Part shown: positions 46,957 to 54,540 of the stretch, one piece after another
Numbering within the stretch: the first letter of the stretch is position 1
Layout: each line of letters starts with the position of its first letter
DNA from: Comamonas testosteroni
GTDB taxonomy: Bacteria > Pseudomonadota > Gammaproteobacteria > Burkholderiales > Burkholderiaceae_C
Direction: 5' to 3'
Length of the DNA stretch: 64,000 bases
Assembly: GCF_030505195.1 (NCBI RefSeq)
Contig: NZ_CP129672.1
Coordinates: forward strand, 4,808,501-4,872,500
Made by a program: the position numbers and the translations under genes
Notes under the pieces: generated by a model
What the model was told of the DNA's origin: nothing
The model's input: the letters and a program-made list of their open reading frames with translations, nothing else
Database searches by the model: none

Positions 46957-48000
46957 ATGTCTGCACCCCAAAAGACGCCTTCAGGAAGCTGGCGGATACA
47001 GGTCTTCTACAAAGGCGCGCGTGACGCCGCAACCTTCCCTACGCAGCGCGAGGCGCGGGCGTGGGCCGATGCTCGTAGAACCGAGCTACGGGCTGCTGCA
47101 GAGGGCGGGACCGTGGCTGCCAAGATTCGCGGCGAAGCGTTCAATTTGAACGACGCTATGAAGAAGTATGGAGAGGAAGTTTCACCAGAAAAGCGCGGCG
47201 CCCGATGGGAGCTGCTTCGCATAGAAGCGATTACGACAAAGCACCCGCACTGGCCGGGCAAGAGGCGGATGGTAGATCTGGATGCCCAGGACCTTATTCA
47301 GTGGCGTGATGCTCGATTGAAGGCGGTGTCCAAAGGCACAGTGCTGCGTGAAATTGCATTGGTGAGCCATGTTCTCGATACCGCTCGCCAGGACTGGGGC
47401 TGGATCAGCAGCAATCCCATGGCTGATGTACGCAGGCCAAAAACGCCCGATCATCGGGAGCGAATCATCGCGGGTCCAGAGATCCGTGCCATGCTGAGGC
47501 AACTGGAATGGACGAGAGGCAGGAGAGCGACCACTACAAAGCATGCTGTGGCACATTGCTTTATTGCCGCTCTGCAAACTGGGATGCGCGCCAGCGAGAT
47601 CGCTAATTTAGAGTGGGATGATGTGCGAGACTCATTCTGTATATTGCATACAGGTCGCACGAAGACGGGTAAAGGGCGCCAGGTCCCATTGACCCATGCC
47701 GCACGCAGAAACATCGAAATGATGCGTGGGTTTCATGATGTGCTGGTGTTCGGCGTGGAGGCTGCATCACTTGACGCGCTGTTCCGCCGTCACCGAGCTA
47801 AAGCCGAGCTGGACGGGTTCACCTTTCACGACACCCGACACACAGCAGCGACCCGTATGGCTCAGGTGCTGCATGTGCTGGATCTGTGCAAAGCGTTTGG
47901 GTGGACGGATACGAAGCGCGCGCTAACGTATTACAACCCCACGGGATCTGATATTGCCGCACGGCTTAACGCTGGGCGCGCCGCGACTCCCATTCAATGA
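46957..48000 (+). CDS. Prophage tyrosine-recombinase integrase
   Basis: A 347-residue site-specific recombinase for integration and excision. The catalytic residues are visible: Arg211 in TGMRASE, the HxxR box His291-Arg294 in FHDTRHTAATR and the nucleophile in LTYY (Tyr325 or 326). The N terminus is an arm-type binding region (SGSWRIQVFYKGARDA). The start ATG 46957 is preferred to an in-frame TTG at 46951. It faces the tRNA-type attachment site and overlaps the 3' end of the excisionase-like gene on the other strand by 35 bp. Confidence 0.95.
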   Translation: MSAPQKTPSGSWRIQVFYKGARDAATFPTQREARAWADARRTELRAAAEGGTVAAKIRGEAFNLNDAMKKYGEEVSPEKRGARWELLRIEAITTKHPHWPGKRRMVDLDAQDLIQWRDARLKAVSKGTVLREIALVSHVLDTARQDWGWISSNPMADVRRPKTPDHRERIIAGPEIRAMLRQLEWTRGRRATTTKHAVAHCFIAALQTGMRASEIANLEWDDVRDSFCILHTGRTKTGKGRQVPLTHAARRNIEMMRGFHDVLVFGVEAASLDALFRRHRAKAELDGFTFHDTRHTAATRMAQVLHVLDLCKAFGWTDTKRALTYYNPTGSDIAARLNAGRAATPIQ

Positions 48001-48223
48001 TTTCAGACAGCAGCCATTTGCCATCTGTGCCGGGGCGGGGCATGGTTCTATCCTGCGCGAGGCGAACATTCAATGAGTTACGGTGAATGCCCAGCCTGTG
48101 CGACAGCTGAGCTCGTGTGAGGCGTGAGCCTTGCTGTACGCACAGCATTTGGATAGCGCTCGTCAAAATGGCCACTTGGCTTTTCAAGGCGAGCAGGGCA
48201 GAGTTTTCTGTAGATGCGGTCAT
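47966..48223 (-). CDS. Excisionase-like HTH protein
   Basis: An 85-residue DNA-binding protein with an HTH pattern (LTRAQLSHRLGIHRNSLNVR) near residues 34-54 and a basic C terminus. Size, position beside the integrase and orientation fit a recombination directionality factor or small regulator of the prophage. It is the last gene of the leftward early region. The family match is by pattern only; a general HTH regulator is possible. Confidence 0.72.
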   Translation of the reverse strand: MTASTENSALLALKSQVAILTSAIQMLCVQQGSRLTRAQLSHRLGIHRNSLNVRLAQDRTMPRPGTDGKWLLSEIIEWESRRAQR

Positions 48224-48238
48224 GGTGCGTGTGAATAG

Positions 48239-48442
48239 TTAGGCCCCGGGGTTCGGGGCTTTCTGCTTTGGATGGCTGATAAGGCGCGCGGCCTGGTTGT
48301 AGGCATCCCAGAGCTGCTGGCCACCGGCGCAGCGAGCCTGCTTGCCTCCTGAGAGGCCGGCCGCGCAGCAGGTAGGGCAGTTGAAGTGGTGGGCTATGTA
48401 GGCCTTGTCTTCTGGCAGGCCCACAGTGCTGGCGCTGGTCAT
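48239..48442 (-). CDS. Small Cys-containing prophage protein, unknown
   Basis: A 67-residue protein with clustered Cys/His (AHHFNCPTCCAAG, KQARC), suggesting a small zinc-binding fold. The ATG at 48442 overlaps the upstream gene's stop as ATGA, so it is translationally coupled to the ASCH-type gene; this decides the start over longer forms. Function unknown; similar Cys-rich small proteins are frequent in early regions of phages of Burkholderiales. Confidence 0.72.
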   Translation of the reverse strand: MTSASTVGLPEDKAYIAHHFNCPTCCAAGLSGGKQARCAGGQQLWDAYNQAARLISHPKQKAPNPGA

Positions 48443-49083
48443 CGCGGTTTCTCGATGCGCTTGAAGTCGATCACCCATACCCAGGGGTTTGCTGCCCAGT
48501 CGCCGCCTGTTGAATCCCACAGGCATTCAAATAGTTGCTTGGATGTCAACGTTTCATCAGCATCTGGCACGGTTCGCAGGAATCCAATACCTTCCGCTTC
48601 GGCGTCTTCTTCGCTGATGGACTGCAGGCGCTCCACGCGCACGCCAGTGACCTCCAGCCAGATGCGGGCCGCCCACTTTGGCATGTGGATTGATGGTTTC
48701 CAGCGGGCGACGATGTCGTCATCCATCGTCATGAATTCAGGTGGTGCACCGCCGTCTGCCGCGTACTTGCAATAGGCGGGTGTTTTGAATTTCGAGGGGA
48801 GTTCGTCTGCCTTTGAGAAATAGTGGTCCTCCCACTCCTTTGCGCTCATCAATGGCCCTTGCCATGTCTCGCGCACATAGATGCGGTCGCCGGGCTGGCC
48901 CCATGGACATGCCCGATGAATGACATGCTGGGGCTCTCCTTCCAGTACAAGGGCACCAGGCGCATACCAGTTGCCCAAGTCAGGGTGGCGCACATCTTTG
49001 GCGATGCGGCGGGTCTGTGTCTTCTGCCCGCTCAGGATGGCGCGCACCAAGGGCGCCTTGAACATCAAGCCGGTTTCTTTCAT
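48439..49083 (-). CDS. ASCH-type prophage protein
   Basis: A 214-residue soluble protein. The N terminus (LMFKAPLVRAILSGQKTQTR) is the hallmark of an ASCH/PUA-like family often found in phage genomes, followed by a conserved WGQPGDRIYVRETW and a C-terminal WVWVIDF strand. Members are thought to bind RNA or modified nucleotides, but the role in phages is not established. The start follows GGAG 5-6 bases before the ATG and a minus-strand terminator hairpin; the 3' end overlaps the next gene by four bases. Confidence 0.83.
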   Translation of the reverse strand: MKETGLMFKAPLVRAILSGQKTQTRRIAKDVRHPDLGNWYAPGALVLEGEPQHVIHRACPWGQPGDRIYVRETWQGPLMSAKEWEDHYFSKADELPSKFKTPAYCKYAADGGAPPEFMTMDDDIVARWKPSIHMPKWAARIWLEVTGVRVERLQSISEEDAEAEGIGFLRTVPDADETLTSKQLFECLWDSTGGDWAANPWVWVIDFKRIEKPR

Positions 49084-49099
49084 GGAGGCTCCAAAAGAG

Positions 49100-49120
49100 A
49101 AAACCCGCCGAGTGGCGGGT
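49100..49120 (-). terminator. Terminator directly upstream of the ASCH-type gene
   Basis: ACCCGCC (49103-49109) and GGCGGGT (49114-49120) form a hairpin with a T-rich tail on the minus strand, ending about 17 bases before the ATG of the next gene. Confidence 0.75.
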
Positions 49121-49415
49121 GTGTGGGGTGGATACAGATTGGAGCGACTAACAGGATAGGTGGCCGGTTATGCCATAAGCCATGCGCTGAATTGGATTGG
49201 GGTGCGATCCTTCAGGGCGGATGGCAATCCTTGCCTTCAGGCCATCCAGTAACCGTGCCGCATGGCTTATCCTCTAAGCGCGCAACACCAACTGATGTCG
49301 CGAAGTTTATGTGAGCGAATGTCATGCGAATCAAGAATAGTAAGTCGGGTGCTGCTAATAATGGAACACCGCCATGTATGTGGTGACTCCATGTAGCGTG
49401 GTAAGGATTTTTAAT
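49121..49415. other. Stretch upstream of the SUKH-type gene
   Basis: No gene identified. GC content falls towards the right end, where AAGGA (49403-49407) serves the SUKH-type gene. The promoter of that gene is presumably here. A GC-rich part at 49195-49270 is unexplained. Confidence 0.4.
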
Positions 49416-49940
49416 ATGAAGATAAAACAAGAAGACTTGGCAAAATGGGAAACAGATGAACCGGATTTAATGGTTGATCCAATCTTTCTAAAGAGCAGAA
49501 TCGCTGATGTAGAAAAGGCGTTGTTGATTAGCTTGCCAGATGAATATTTGGATTTTATTCATCTGGTCGGCGATCAAGCATGTAGCCCACTGGATGAACT
49601 AGATAATTTTATAGCAACATATAACGGAAAAACTAGGGCGGTCGTTATGGCTACCTTATCTTCTACAGATAGAGTTGTGAACTCAACCAAATTATTACAG
49701 GAGTCAGTCTATGATCATCGCTCATTGCTACCTAATGGCTTAATTGCAATTGGTTCAGAATATGATGATGATGGTGACGCATATATTATTTATGATGTGA
49801 GGCCTGAATCTCCTACCTACAGGAATATATTTCATTGGCGATACTATGTAGACAATTTGATTGCGGGTGATGGATTGGGATTGTTGGCTCTATCATTAAG
49901 AGATTTTTTGCGTAAACCGGCATTGGAAAGGGAGATCTAA
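49416..49940 (+). CDS. SMI1/KNR4 (SUKH) family protein
   Basis: A 174-residue acidic protein with the SUKH core (LLISLPDEYLDFIHLVGDQA, then GLIAIGSEYDDDGDAYIIYD). Family members commonly act as immunity proteins against nuclease or other polymorphic toxins. No toxin gene adjoins, so it may be an orphan immunity gene or a phage accessory ('moron'). It is strikingly AT-rich compared with neighbours and runs opposite to the leftward genes, both signs of recent acquisition. ATG 49416 follows AAGGA; an upstream ATG at 49374 lacks a site. Confidence 0.88.
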   Translation: MKIKQEDLAKWETDEPDLMVDPIFLKSRIADVEKALLISLPDEYLDFIHLVGDQACSPLDELDNFIATYNGKTRAVVMATLSSTDRVVNSTKLLQESVYDHRSLLPNGLIAIGSEYDDDGDAYIIYDVRPESPTYRNIFHWRYYVDNLIAGDGLGLLALSLRDFLRKPALEREI

Positions 49941-50112
49941 TTTATTGGGTGTTTTTGCATAAATAGCCCCCCTGAGACGGATAGCCTCAGCCGTTGAGTC
50001 AGTATTGGTCACCCAAACCCCGTTACAGCAGCACCAACTGGGCGCAATACAACGCTGCGCTCAAGGCTCGGTGCTTCGTGACCATCCGCCAACGTCTGGA
50101 ATGATTGGATGT

Positions 50113-50163
50113 TCAGGGCAGGCCTGCATGCCATGCTGCGGTGATCTCTTGCTTGTCTTGCAT
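50113..50163 (-). CDS. Very short ORF behind a terminator-leader module
   Basis: A 16-codon frame (MQDKQEITAAWHAGLP) starting at 50163 behind the same terminator plus TTCTGGGAG arrangement that precedes larger leftward genes. It may be a gene truncated when the SUKH region was inserted, or a leader peptide. Low confidence as a functional protein. Confidence 0.3.
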   Translation of the reverse strand: MQDKQEITAAWHAGLP

Positions 50164-50184
50164 ATAGGTGGCTCCCAGAATGAG

Positions 50185-50206
50185 AAAAGCCCGCGGCTGC
50201 GGGCTT
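50185..50206 (-). terminator. Terminator after the PAPS-reductase-like gene
   Basis: AAGCCCGC (50187-50194) pairs with GCGGGCTT (50199-50206), loop GGCT, with T residues following on the minus strand. It lies 12 bases after the stop of the leftward gene. Confidence 0.85.
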
Positions 50207-50218
50207 GGGTGTTGGTGG

Positions 50219-50974
50219 TCAGGCGGTGTATTCCTGCTCTGCGATTTCGCATGTGACGCCGCAGGCCGGCAGCCACTCCTTGCGGTCGGCCTTGCCTGCA
50301 GGCAACTGGTGGAGGGGGAAGCGCTGTCCCTTCAGCGGACCGGAGCGGTGGCGCAGGATGTAGGCACCTGGGCCGATCTCGGCTTCCACGTCTGCAAGCC
50401 GCTTGAACTCTTCCGGATAGTCTTCGCGGATGGCTCTGAAGTAGCCAGCGCCGCCCTTGACGCAGCCGATGCAGTTGGCGTTCTGATAGCCCTGCAGGTA
50501 CATGAATGGCAAGGTGATGCCCGCGCGCTCAACCATGGTCTTGCAGTCGGTCTTCGTGAGCCCGCGCTCAATGAGCGGTGCGACTACAGGGCGTTCTGGG
50601 TAGGCTTCTTGAAAGTCGTCCAGGCGCCACTGTTCGTCAGCGGTGTAGCCCAACACCAGTACATCGCCGGGCTGCTCGAATGTGCGCAGTAGGTCACGTT
50701 TCAGCCTCTTGGTGCAGGAAGCACCTTGTCGGCCCTTGATGTAGCGAGTGCGGCGGAACACCTCGATTGGGTCCGCACCGTACTTCTCATCACGCAGGAT
50801 TACAACCTTGCGTCCGAACCAGGCCTCGCAGTCGGCCAGGAATCGACGGTTATCGACGTGTTCACCAGCTAGAAAGGCATTGATGATTTCGCAATGGTCG
50901 CCGTACTGAGCGATAGCGAGCTTGGTGGCTACTGCTGAGGCGGCGCCACATGAAAATTGGCAAACAGTTCGCAT
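50219..50974 (-). CDS. PAPS-reductase-like PP-loop protein of the prophage
   Basis: A 251-residue protein of the phosphoadenosine phosphosulfate reductase/adenine nucleotide alpha-hydrolase superfamily. The N-terminal ATP-binding loop is FSCGAASAV, where the usual SGGxDS has changed to SCGAAS. Later conserved features include GYTADEQWR, NCIGCVKGG and a C-terminal ACGVTCE. Phage members are common and have been linked to nucleic-acid sulfur or base modification, but no function is proven for this one; it is not a core sulfate-assimilation gene judging by context. The start at 50974 follows CTGGAG and a terminator; a longer frame to 51085 crosses that terminator. Confidence 0.82.
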   Translation of the reverse strand: MRTVCQFSCGAASAVATKLAIAQYGDHCEIINAFLAGEHVDNRRFLADCEAWFGRKVVILRDEKYGADPIEVFRRTRYIKGRQGASCTKRLKRDLLRTFEQPGDVLVLGYTADEQWRLDDFQEAYPERPVVAPLIERGLTKTDCKTMVERAGITLPFMYLQGYQNANCIGCVKGGAGYFRAIREDYPEEFKRLADVEAEIGPGAYILRHRSGPLKGQRFPLHQLPAGKADRKEWLPACGVTCEIAEQEYTA

Positions 50975-50989
50975 AGGGCTCCAGAAAGC

Positions 50990-51012
50990 AAAAAGCCCGC
51001 TCAGTGGCGGGC
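50990..51012 (-). terminator. Terminator directly upstream of the PAPS-reductase-like gene
   Basis: GCCCGC (50995-51000) pairs with GCGGGC (51007-51012); the minus strand then has five T residues, CTTTCTGGAG and the ATG at 50974. Confidence 0.82.
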
Positions 51013-51245
51013 CGTTTAGGTATGGAAGTGAGGTGAGGAGGTATAGAGACGCTTTGTGCGTGTGCTTTTGCGCCTGTGATGGCACTTAGAGACATAGTGT
51101 CTGGCAATGGATCTCTTTGCACCGGTAGGCTAGTTGCTGTACCTTATGAACGGCAGTGTTGACCTGCTCTTTTCTCAAGGAGACGGGCTTCTCATACTGA
51201 TTAACCAGATTCGCAAGGCAGTGTGCTGACTGCAAGGAGGCCGTG

Positions 51246-51548
51246 ATGGAAACGATAGAGCAGATGGCTGAAAGACATATTCGCGAGTCTGAAGCGGAAT
51301 TGGTTCATATCGATGTGCTGATGAAGCGTGTGCAGAAAATGAGTGCGAACGCTGCTGATCAAGCAGAAGCTGAGAGGCTATTGGATCAGGTAGTGAGGCA
51401 GCGCGAAAAGTTAGAGCTGCATCTCGCGGCCCTCAAGAGCAAGCAAGACGCTGATTACGAGAAACTGGCTGAGGAGGGCAAGCGCTTTAAAGCGATGCTT
51501 ACAAAGATGCGGTCGAATATTGAAGTGATGCTAGCTTCCTGGCTTTGA
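51246..51548 (+). CDS. Coiled-coil accessory protein, unknown
   Basis: A 100-residue, largely helical protein rich in Glu, Lys, Gln and Ala (EAERLLDQVVRQREKLELHL), predicted by eye as a coiled coil; no signal peptide. ATG 51246 follows the perfect ribosome site AAGGAGG; an in-frame GTG three bases earlier is too close to it. It is transcribed rightwards against the surrounding leftward genes, typical of a lysogen-expressed accessory gene. Family not recognised. Confidence 0.75.
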   Translation: METIEQMAERHIRESEAELVHIDVLMKRVQKMSANAADQAEAERLLDQVVRQREKLELHLAALKSKQDADYEKLAEEGKRFKAMLTKMRSNIEVMLASWL

Positions 51549-51651
51549 TTGTTAAGCTGTCGCGACGATGGTCAACCTCTGAGCGCTTCAAGCCACTCCT
51601 TGGACTCATGTTGCTGGAGGACTTGCTTTAGGAGGTGCTGCAGTGGCTGCG

Positions 51652-52623
51652 TTAGCCGTTGCTTTCACATCTGCCCTGGAGTGATGCGTGGCCGCTGGCG
51701 CTGGCAGCCAGCGCGGCAGGCAGGTCGCCCAGGCTGGTGCGGCCTTCGCCGCCCAGGGCTTCGATCAGGTCGGGAATCAGGCGCGACAGCTCGCCCGTGG
51801 CAATGGCCACATCGGTATCAAAGCCGCTGTCGTCCTGGCTGTTGCCATCCATGACTGCATCCAGTAGCGTGATGTTCTTGATCTGCAGGCCTTCGGTCAG
51901 CACAAAGCTCACCCGGTCGTCCCAGGTCATGGCCAGCTTGGTAGGGCGCTTGCCGTGCTCGATGTGCTGGCGCATCTCATCGATATCCAGCGGGTGGCGG
52001 GCGTAGCGCACGATTGCCTTGGACTCGTCCGCAGCCTTCAGCTCCGTTTCGCGGTCGGCGGTGAATCCGGCGGGCGGCTCCTGCGTCATCAGCCAATGCG
52101 CCATGGCGGCCTGTGGGCTGGTCTGGGTATCCAGCAGAGCCAGGGCAAAGCCGGGCAGGCATTCAACCAGCAGCGTTACCACCTCGTCAGCGCGCCCCTG
52201 GGCGCTGGTATCGAGCACCAGAGTGCGCGCCTGCGGGTCGATCCAGACCCACATGCTGCCCTGCTTGGTGAAGGCCATGGGCAGCAGATCCAGCTTGGCC
52301 TCTTCCTTGAGCTCTCGCTTTTCCTTCTTGCCAGGCTTGCGGCCTTCGGTCTTTTCGATGTGCGCGGCCTTTTCCTCGACCTTGCGATTGAGCACGCTGG
52401 CCGGCAGCACCTTGGCCTCGGTCATGAAGCACATCACCCACTGGCCGGCCACGGACTCGACCAGTAGGCCGTGCTGCTCGCCGCGCGGCGGAACCCAGCC
52501 CACAGAGCGCTCTTGGGTCGCGCCGCACTCGGCAAAGACTGTCTTCTGCAGGGCATCCTCCAGCACCTGCAGATCGCCTTGCCAGCTCTCGGCAATGCGG
52601 TAAATGATCATGTTCTTGAACAT
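51652..52623 (-). CDS. rdgC: Recombination-associated protein RdgC
   Basis: A 323-residue homologue of RdgC, a ring-shaped DNA-binding protein that limits RecA. The N terminus MFKNMIIYRI and segments ERSVGWVPPRG, WVWIDPQARTLVLDTS and ALLDTQTSPQAAMAHWL are typical. Here it belongs to the prophage leftward region, where phage copies may modulate recombination. The C terminus is slightly longer than the ~300-residue host form. The start at 52623 follows CTGGAG and a terminator hairpin; a longer frame to 52692 would read through that hairpin. Confidence 0.92.
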   Translation of the reverse strand: MFKNMIIYRIAESWQGDLQVLEDALQKTVFAECGATQERSVGWVPPRGEQHGLLVESVAGQWVMCFMTEAKVLPASVLNRKVEEKAAHIEKTEGRKPGKKEKRELKEEAKLDLLPMAFTKQGSMWVWIDPQARTLVLDTSAQGRADEVVTLLVECLPGFALALLDTQTSPQAAMAHWLMTQEPPAGFTADRETELKAADESKAIVRYARHPLDIDEMRQHIEHGKRPTKLAMTWDDRVSFVLTEGLQIKNITLLDAVMDGNSQDDSGFDTDVAIATGELSRLIPDLIEALGGEGRTSLGDLPAALAASASGHASLQGRCESNG

Positions 52624-52638
52624 CGGAACTCCAGAAAG

Positions 52639-52661
52639 ACAAAGCCCGCTTAGCAGCGGGC
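52639..52661 (-). terminator. Terminator directly upstream of rdgC
   Basis: GCCCGC (52644-52649) pairs with GCGGGC (52656-52661); the minus strand then reads TTTGTCTTTCTGGAG and the ATG at 52623, the same module seen upstream of other leftward genes. Confidence 0.8.
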
Positions 52662-52764
52662 AGTCGGGTGATTGGGGTGTTGTGCAGTGCAACGGAACAT
52701 CGAATTACATGGGGCATCTGCAGTGGGAATAGGCTGAATGCAGCCACTTACTTAAAGGGTCACC

Positions 52765-53076
52765 ATGAAAAATCTACTTGCACTGGTTGCGGTTGCCGGG
52801 ATGCTGGCAGGGTGTGCGATGCCACCGCCCGATAAGAATAAGCAATCGCATGGTCTTGGTTCTAATCAGCTGGAAAGAAATACTGATCAGGATCTTAGAA
52901 ATGATCAGATCCGGGATCAGGATAGTTCTCCTGAATTTGACAACGACTGGGATCGGGAGCATTACCGCGACAGGGGTAATGAGGGGCATGAAGATCAAGC
53001 TGGTTTGAGGCCTTGGCCTGGATCGGGCTACAGCGGTGAAGACGCCTACCCAGGGGGGCATCGCTGGGGCTACTAG
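52765..53076 (+). CDS. Small prophage lipoprotein, unknown
   Basis: A 103-residue protein with a lipoprotein signal (MKNLLALVAVAGMLAGC), lipobox LAGC at 14-17, followed by a highly charged Asp/Arg/Asn-rich region (DRGNEGHEDQ, SPEFDNDWDREHYRDR) and a Gly-rich end. ATG 52765 follows AAAGGG. It is rightward against leftward neighbours, suggesting expression in the lysogen. Known phage lipoproteins sometimes block superinfection, but that is only an analogy here. Confidence 0.8.
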   Translation: MKNLLALVAVAGMLAGCAMPPPDKNKQSHGLGSNQLERNTDQDLRNDQIRDQDSSPEFDNDWDREHYRDRGNEGHEDQAGLRPWPGSGYSGEDAYPGGHRWGY

Positions 53077-53104
53077 GAACGTGAAAGGCTCCGCATCCCC
53101 GCAG

Positions 53105-53299
53105 TCAGGGCTTTTCCTTCAGACACTGCACTGTCTTGTCATCCAGCCACTCGGCATGCATGCCAGGACAGGCGAACTCGTCGCGCAGGTTTTGGGCAAT
53201 GGTCTGGGGTTCATCGGCCTGGGCATCTGGCACGGCCAGCCATGCAAGACCCAGGCAGATGGCCACGATCAAGATCAGGGCTTCAAGCAGCTTTGTCAT
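53105..53299 (-). CDS. Small exported or membrane protein, unknown
   Basis: A 64-residue protein with an N-terminal hydrophobic segment (LLEALILIVAICLGLAWLAV) that may be a signal peptide ending at AQA, then a short soluble part with two Cys (FACPGMH, VQCLKEKP) that could form a disulfide. Good ribosome site AAGGAA before the start. Follows the 45-residue membrane-protein gene in the same direction. Confidence 0.68.
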   Translation of the reverse strand: MTKLLEALILIVAICLGLAWLAVPDAQADEPQTIAQNLRDEFACPGMHAEWLDDKTVQCLKEKP

Positions 53300-53355
53300 G
53301 GTTTCGTTCCTTAGCGCTTATCCAGAAAGCGCGAGCAGCTATCGAAATTGAATGA

Positions 53356-53493
53356 TCAGACGGGCCATGCCTCGGGCGTGAGAGCTATGACCACGGCCGC
53401 GCCGACCAGGCAGAAGAGGCCGAAGCCAGTGAGAGCCCATTGCGCCGCGAGCAGCAGCTTTGTGGGATGGGCAGTAGGTGGAGTCGAATGCAT
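53356..53493 (-). CDS. 45-residue membrane protein
   Basis: MHSTPPTAHPTKLLLAAQWA followed by a single strongly hydrophobic helix (LTGFGLFCLVGAAVVIAL). The start at 53493 lies five bases after AGGAGA, and the gene is preceded by the terminator-leader module at 53513-53543. It has a decayed paralogue 582 bp to the right. Its size and lone helix resemble small phage membrane proteins such as inhibitors or holin-like factors; no family recognised. Confidence 0.68.
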   Translation of the reverse strand: MHSTPPTAHPTKLLLAAQWALTGFGLFCLVGAAVVIALTPEAWPV

Positions 53494-53830
53494 GGAGTCT
53501 CCTGTGGACGAAGAAAAAGCCCGCGAGCGGTTGCTGCGGGCTTGAATAAAGAGCCGGTGACCTTTCGGTCTTGCCTGGGTGAGCTAAAAAGGGAGTGAAA
53601 AGTTGCCCCAAGCCCGGCGAAACAGGTAAACGACGCAGCAGTTTTCCCATGGTTAAAGAAAAGGTTCTGCGCCCTCTGGCGTGACCACTGTCGCTCACGA
53701 CGCAAAGCGCCGTGCTCCCAATTGACAGCAGCCCAGGCCCATTCCTGAGATGCCGTACCTGCTTGAGTGGCCACACCGGATGGCTCTGACTTTGGTTTAA
53801 AAGAAGCCACCCCGCGAAGGGTGGCTTAAA
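53385..53830. repeat. Direct duplication, copy A
   Basis: This segment is an imperfect copy of 53985-54430, offset 582 bp. Shared blocks include the small membrane-protein start, the terminator GCCCGCGAGCGNTTGCTGCGGGC type hairpin, GAGCCGGTGACC, CCCAGGCCCATTCCTGA and CCGTACCTGCTTGAGTGG. The right half has leftward open frames (EPSGVATQAGTASQEWAWA) but frame differences between copies suggest it is not an intact gene. Confidence 0.7.
53513..53543 (-). terminator. Terminator upstream of the 45-residue membrane protein gene
   Basis: AAGCCCGC (53517-53524) pairs with GCGGGCTT (53536-53543); T-rich on the minus strand, followed by AGGAGA and the ATG at 53493. Confidence 0.82.
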
Positions 53831-53984
53831 GAGGCTTTTCTCACACCTGAGTAGCTGCGCTCATTCAAAGACATCAATTAAGGTGAATGCTTTCACCAAT
53901 TGCAGACCCTGTCAGTATTTTCTATTGATAGAAGCAAATTAATACACATTTACTATTTTGATGAACCCGCTATAGCCCTGCGAG

Positions 53985-54075
53985 GGAAGGTACATTCGAG
54001 GCCTAAGCCTGTAAGTGCCTATTGCTTGGCGAGTAGCAGTTTTGCCGTGCAGGTGGTGGTTGGACTCGAGTGCAT
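53985..54075 (-). pseudogene. Decayed paralogue of the 45-residue membrane protein gene
   Basis: Starting at 54075 behind AGGAGA, the frame reads MHSSPTTTCTAKLLLAKQ and then stops at TAG (54019-54021) where the intact copy has TGG. After the stop the frame continues ALTGLGLECT, matching ALTGFGLFCLV of the intact gene, so a nonsense mutation broke the gene. Confidence 0.75.
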
Positions 54076-54094
54076 GGGTCTCCTGTGGGCAATA

Positions 54095-54125
54095 GAAAAA
54101 GCCCGCGAGCGATTGCTGCGGGCTT
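54095..54125 (-). terminator. Terminator upstream of the decayed paralogue
   Basis: AAGCCCGC (54099-54106) pairs with GCGGGCTT (54118-54125); T-rich on the minus strand. Confidence 0.8.
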
Positions 54126-54540
54126 GAATAAAGAGCCGGTGACCCTTTCGGGCCACGCCTGGGGAAGAGGTCAGAAAGGGAGGGAGGAAAGATCCCAGGC
54201 CCGGCGTAACAGGTAGATGGGGGCGAATTCTGCACGATGCTTTTCAGGCAATCAATAGGAGTTCGGCTTACCTAAAACTGGTGCTGCGCCATCTGGTGTG
54301 ACCACTGTCGCCTAGTTCGTAATTGCCGTCAGCCCAGGCCCATTCCTGAACTGCCGTACCTGCTTGAGTGGTCACGCCGGATGGCTCTGCGTAGTTCGCA
54401 GAGGAAGAGGGCCCTTTAAGTTGCTCCTCTTAAACCTTTCCCAGCTAGAAATCTATTTCGATTGGATTTTTTCCAACATGCAATGTTGGATGCAACATCC
54501 TGAGTAATGATGAAGCTCTGAAAATTTAGGAGCCTACCCA

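Larger units (their letters stand above)
53985..54430. repeat. Direct duplication, copy B
   Basis: Counterpart of 53385-53830. It contains the decayed small membrane-protein gene and the second terminator, and its right part encodes on the minus strand EPSGVTTQAGTAVQEWAWA before a stop. A third remnant at about 55850-55920 joins sequence from both ends of this unit (GGTCACACCGGATGG and CCCTGCGGGGGAAGG). Confidence 0.68.
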
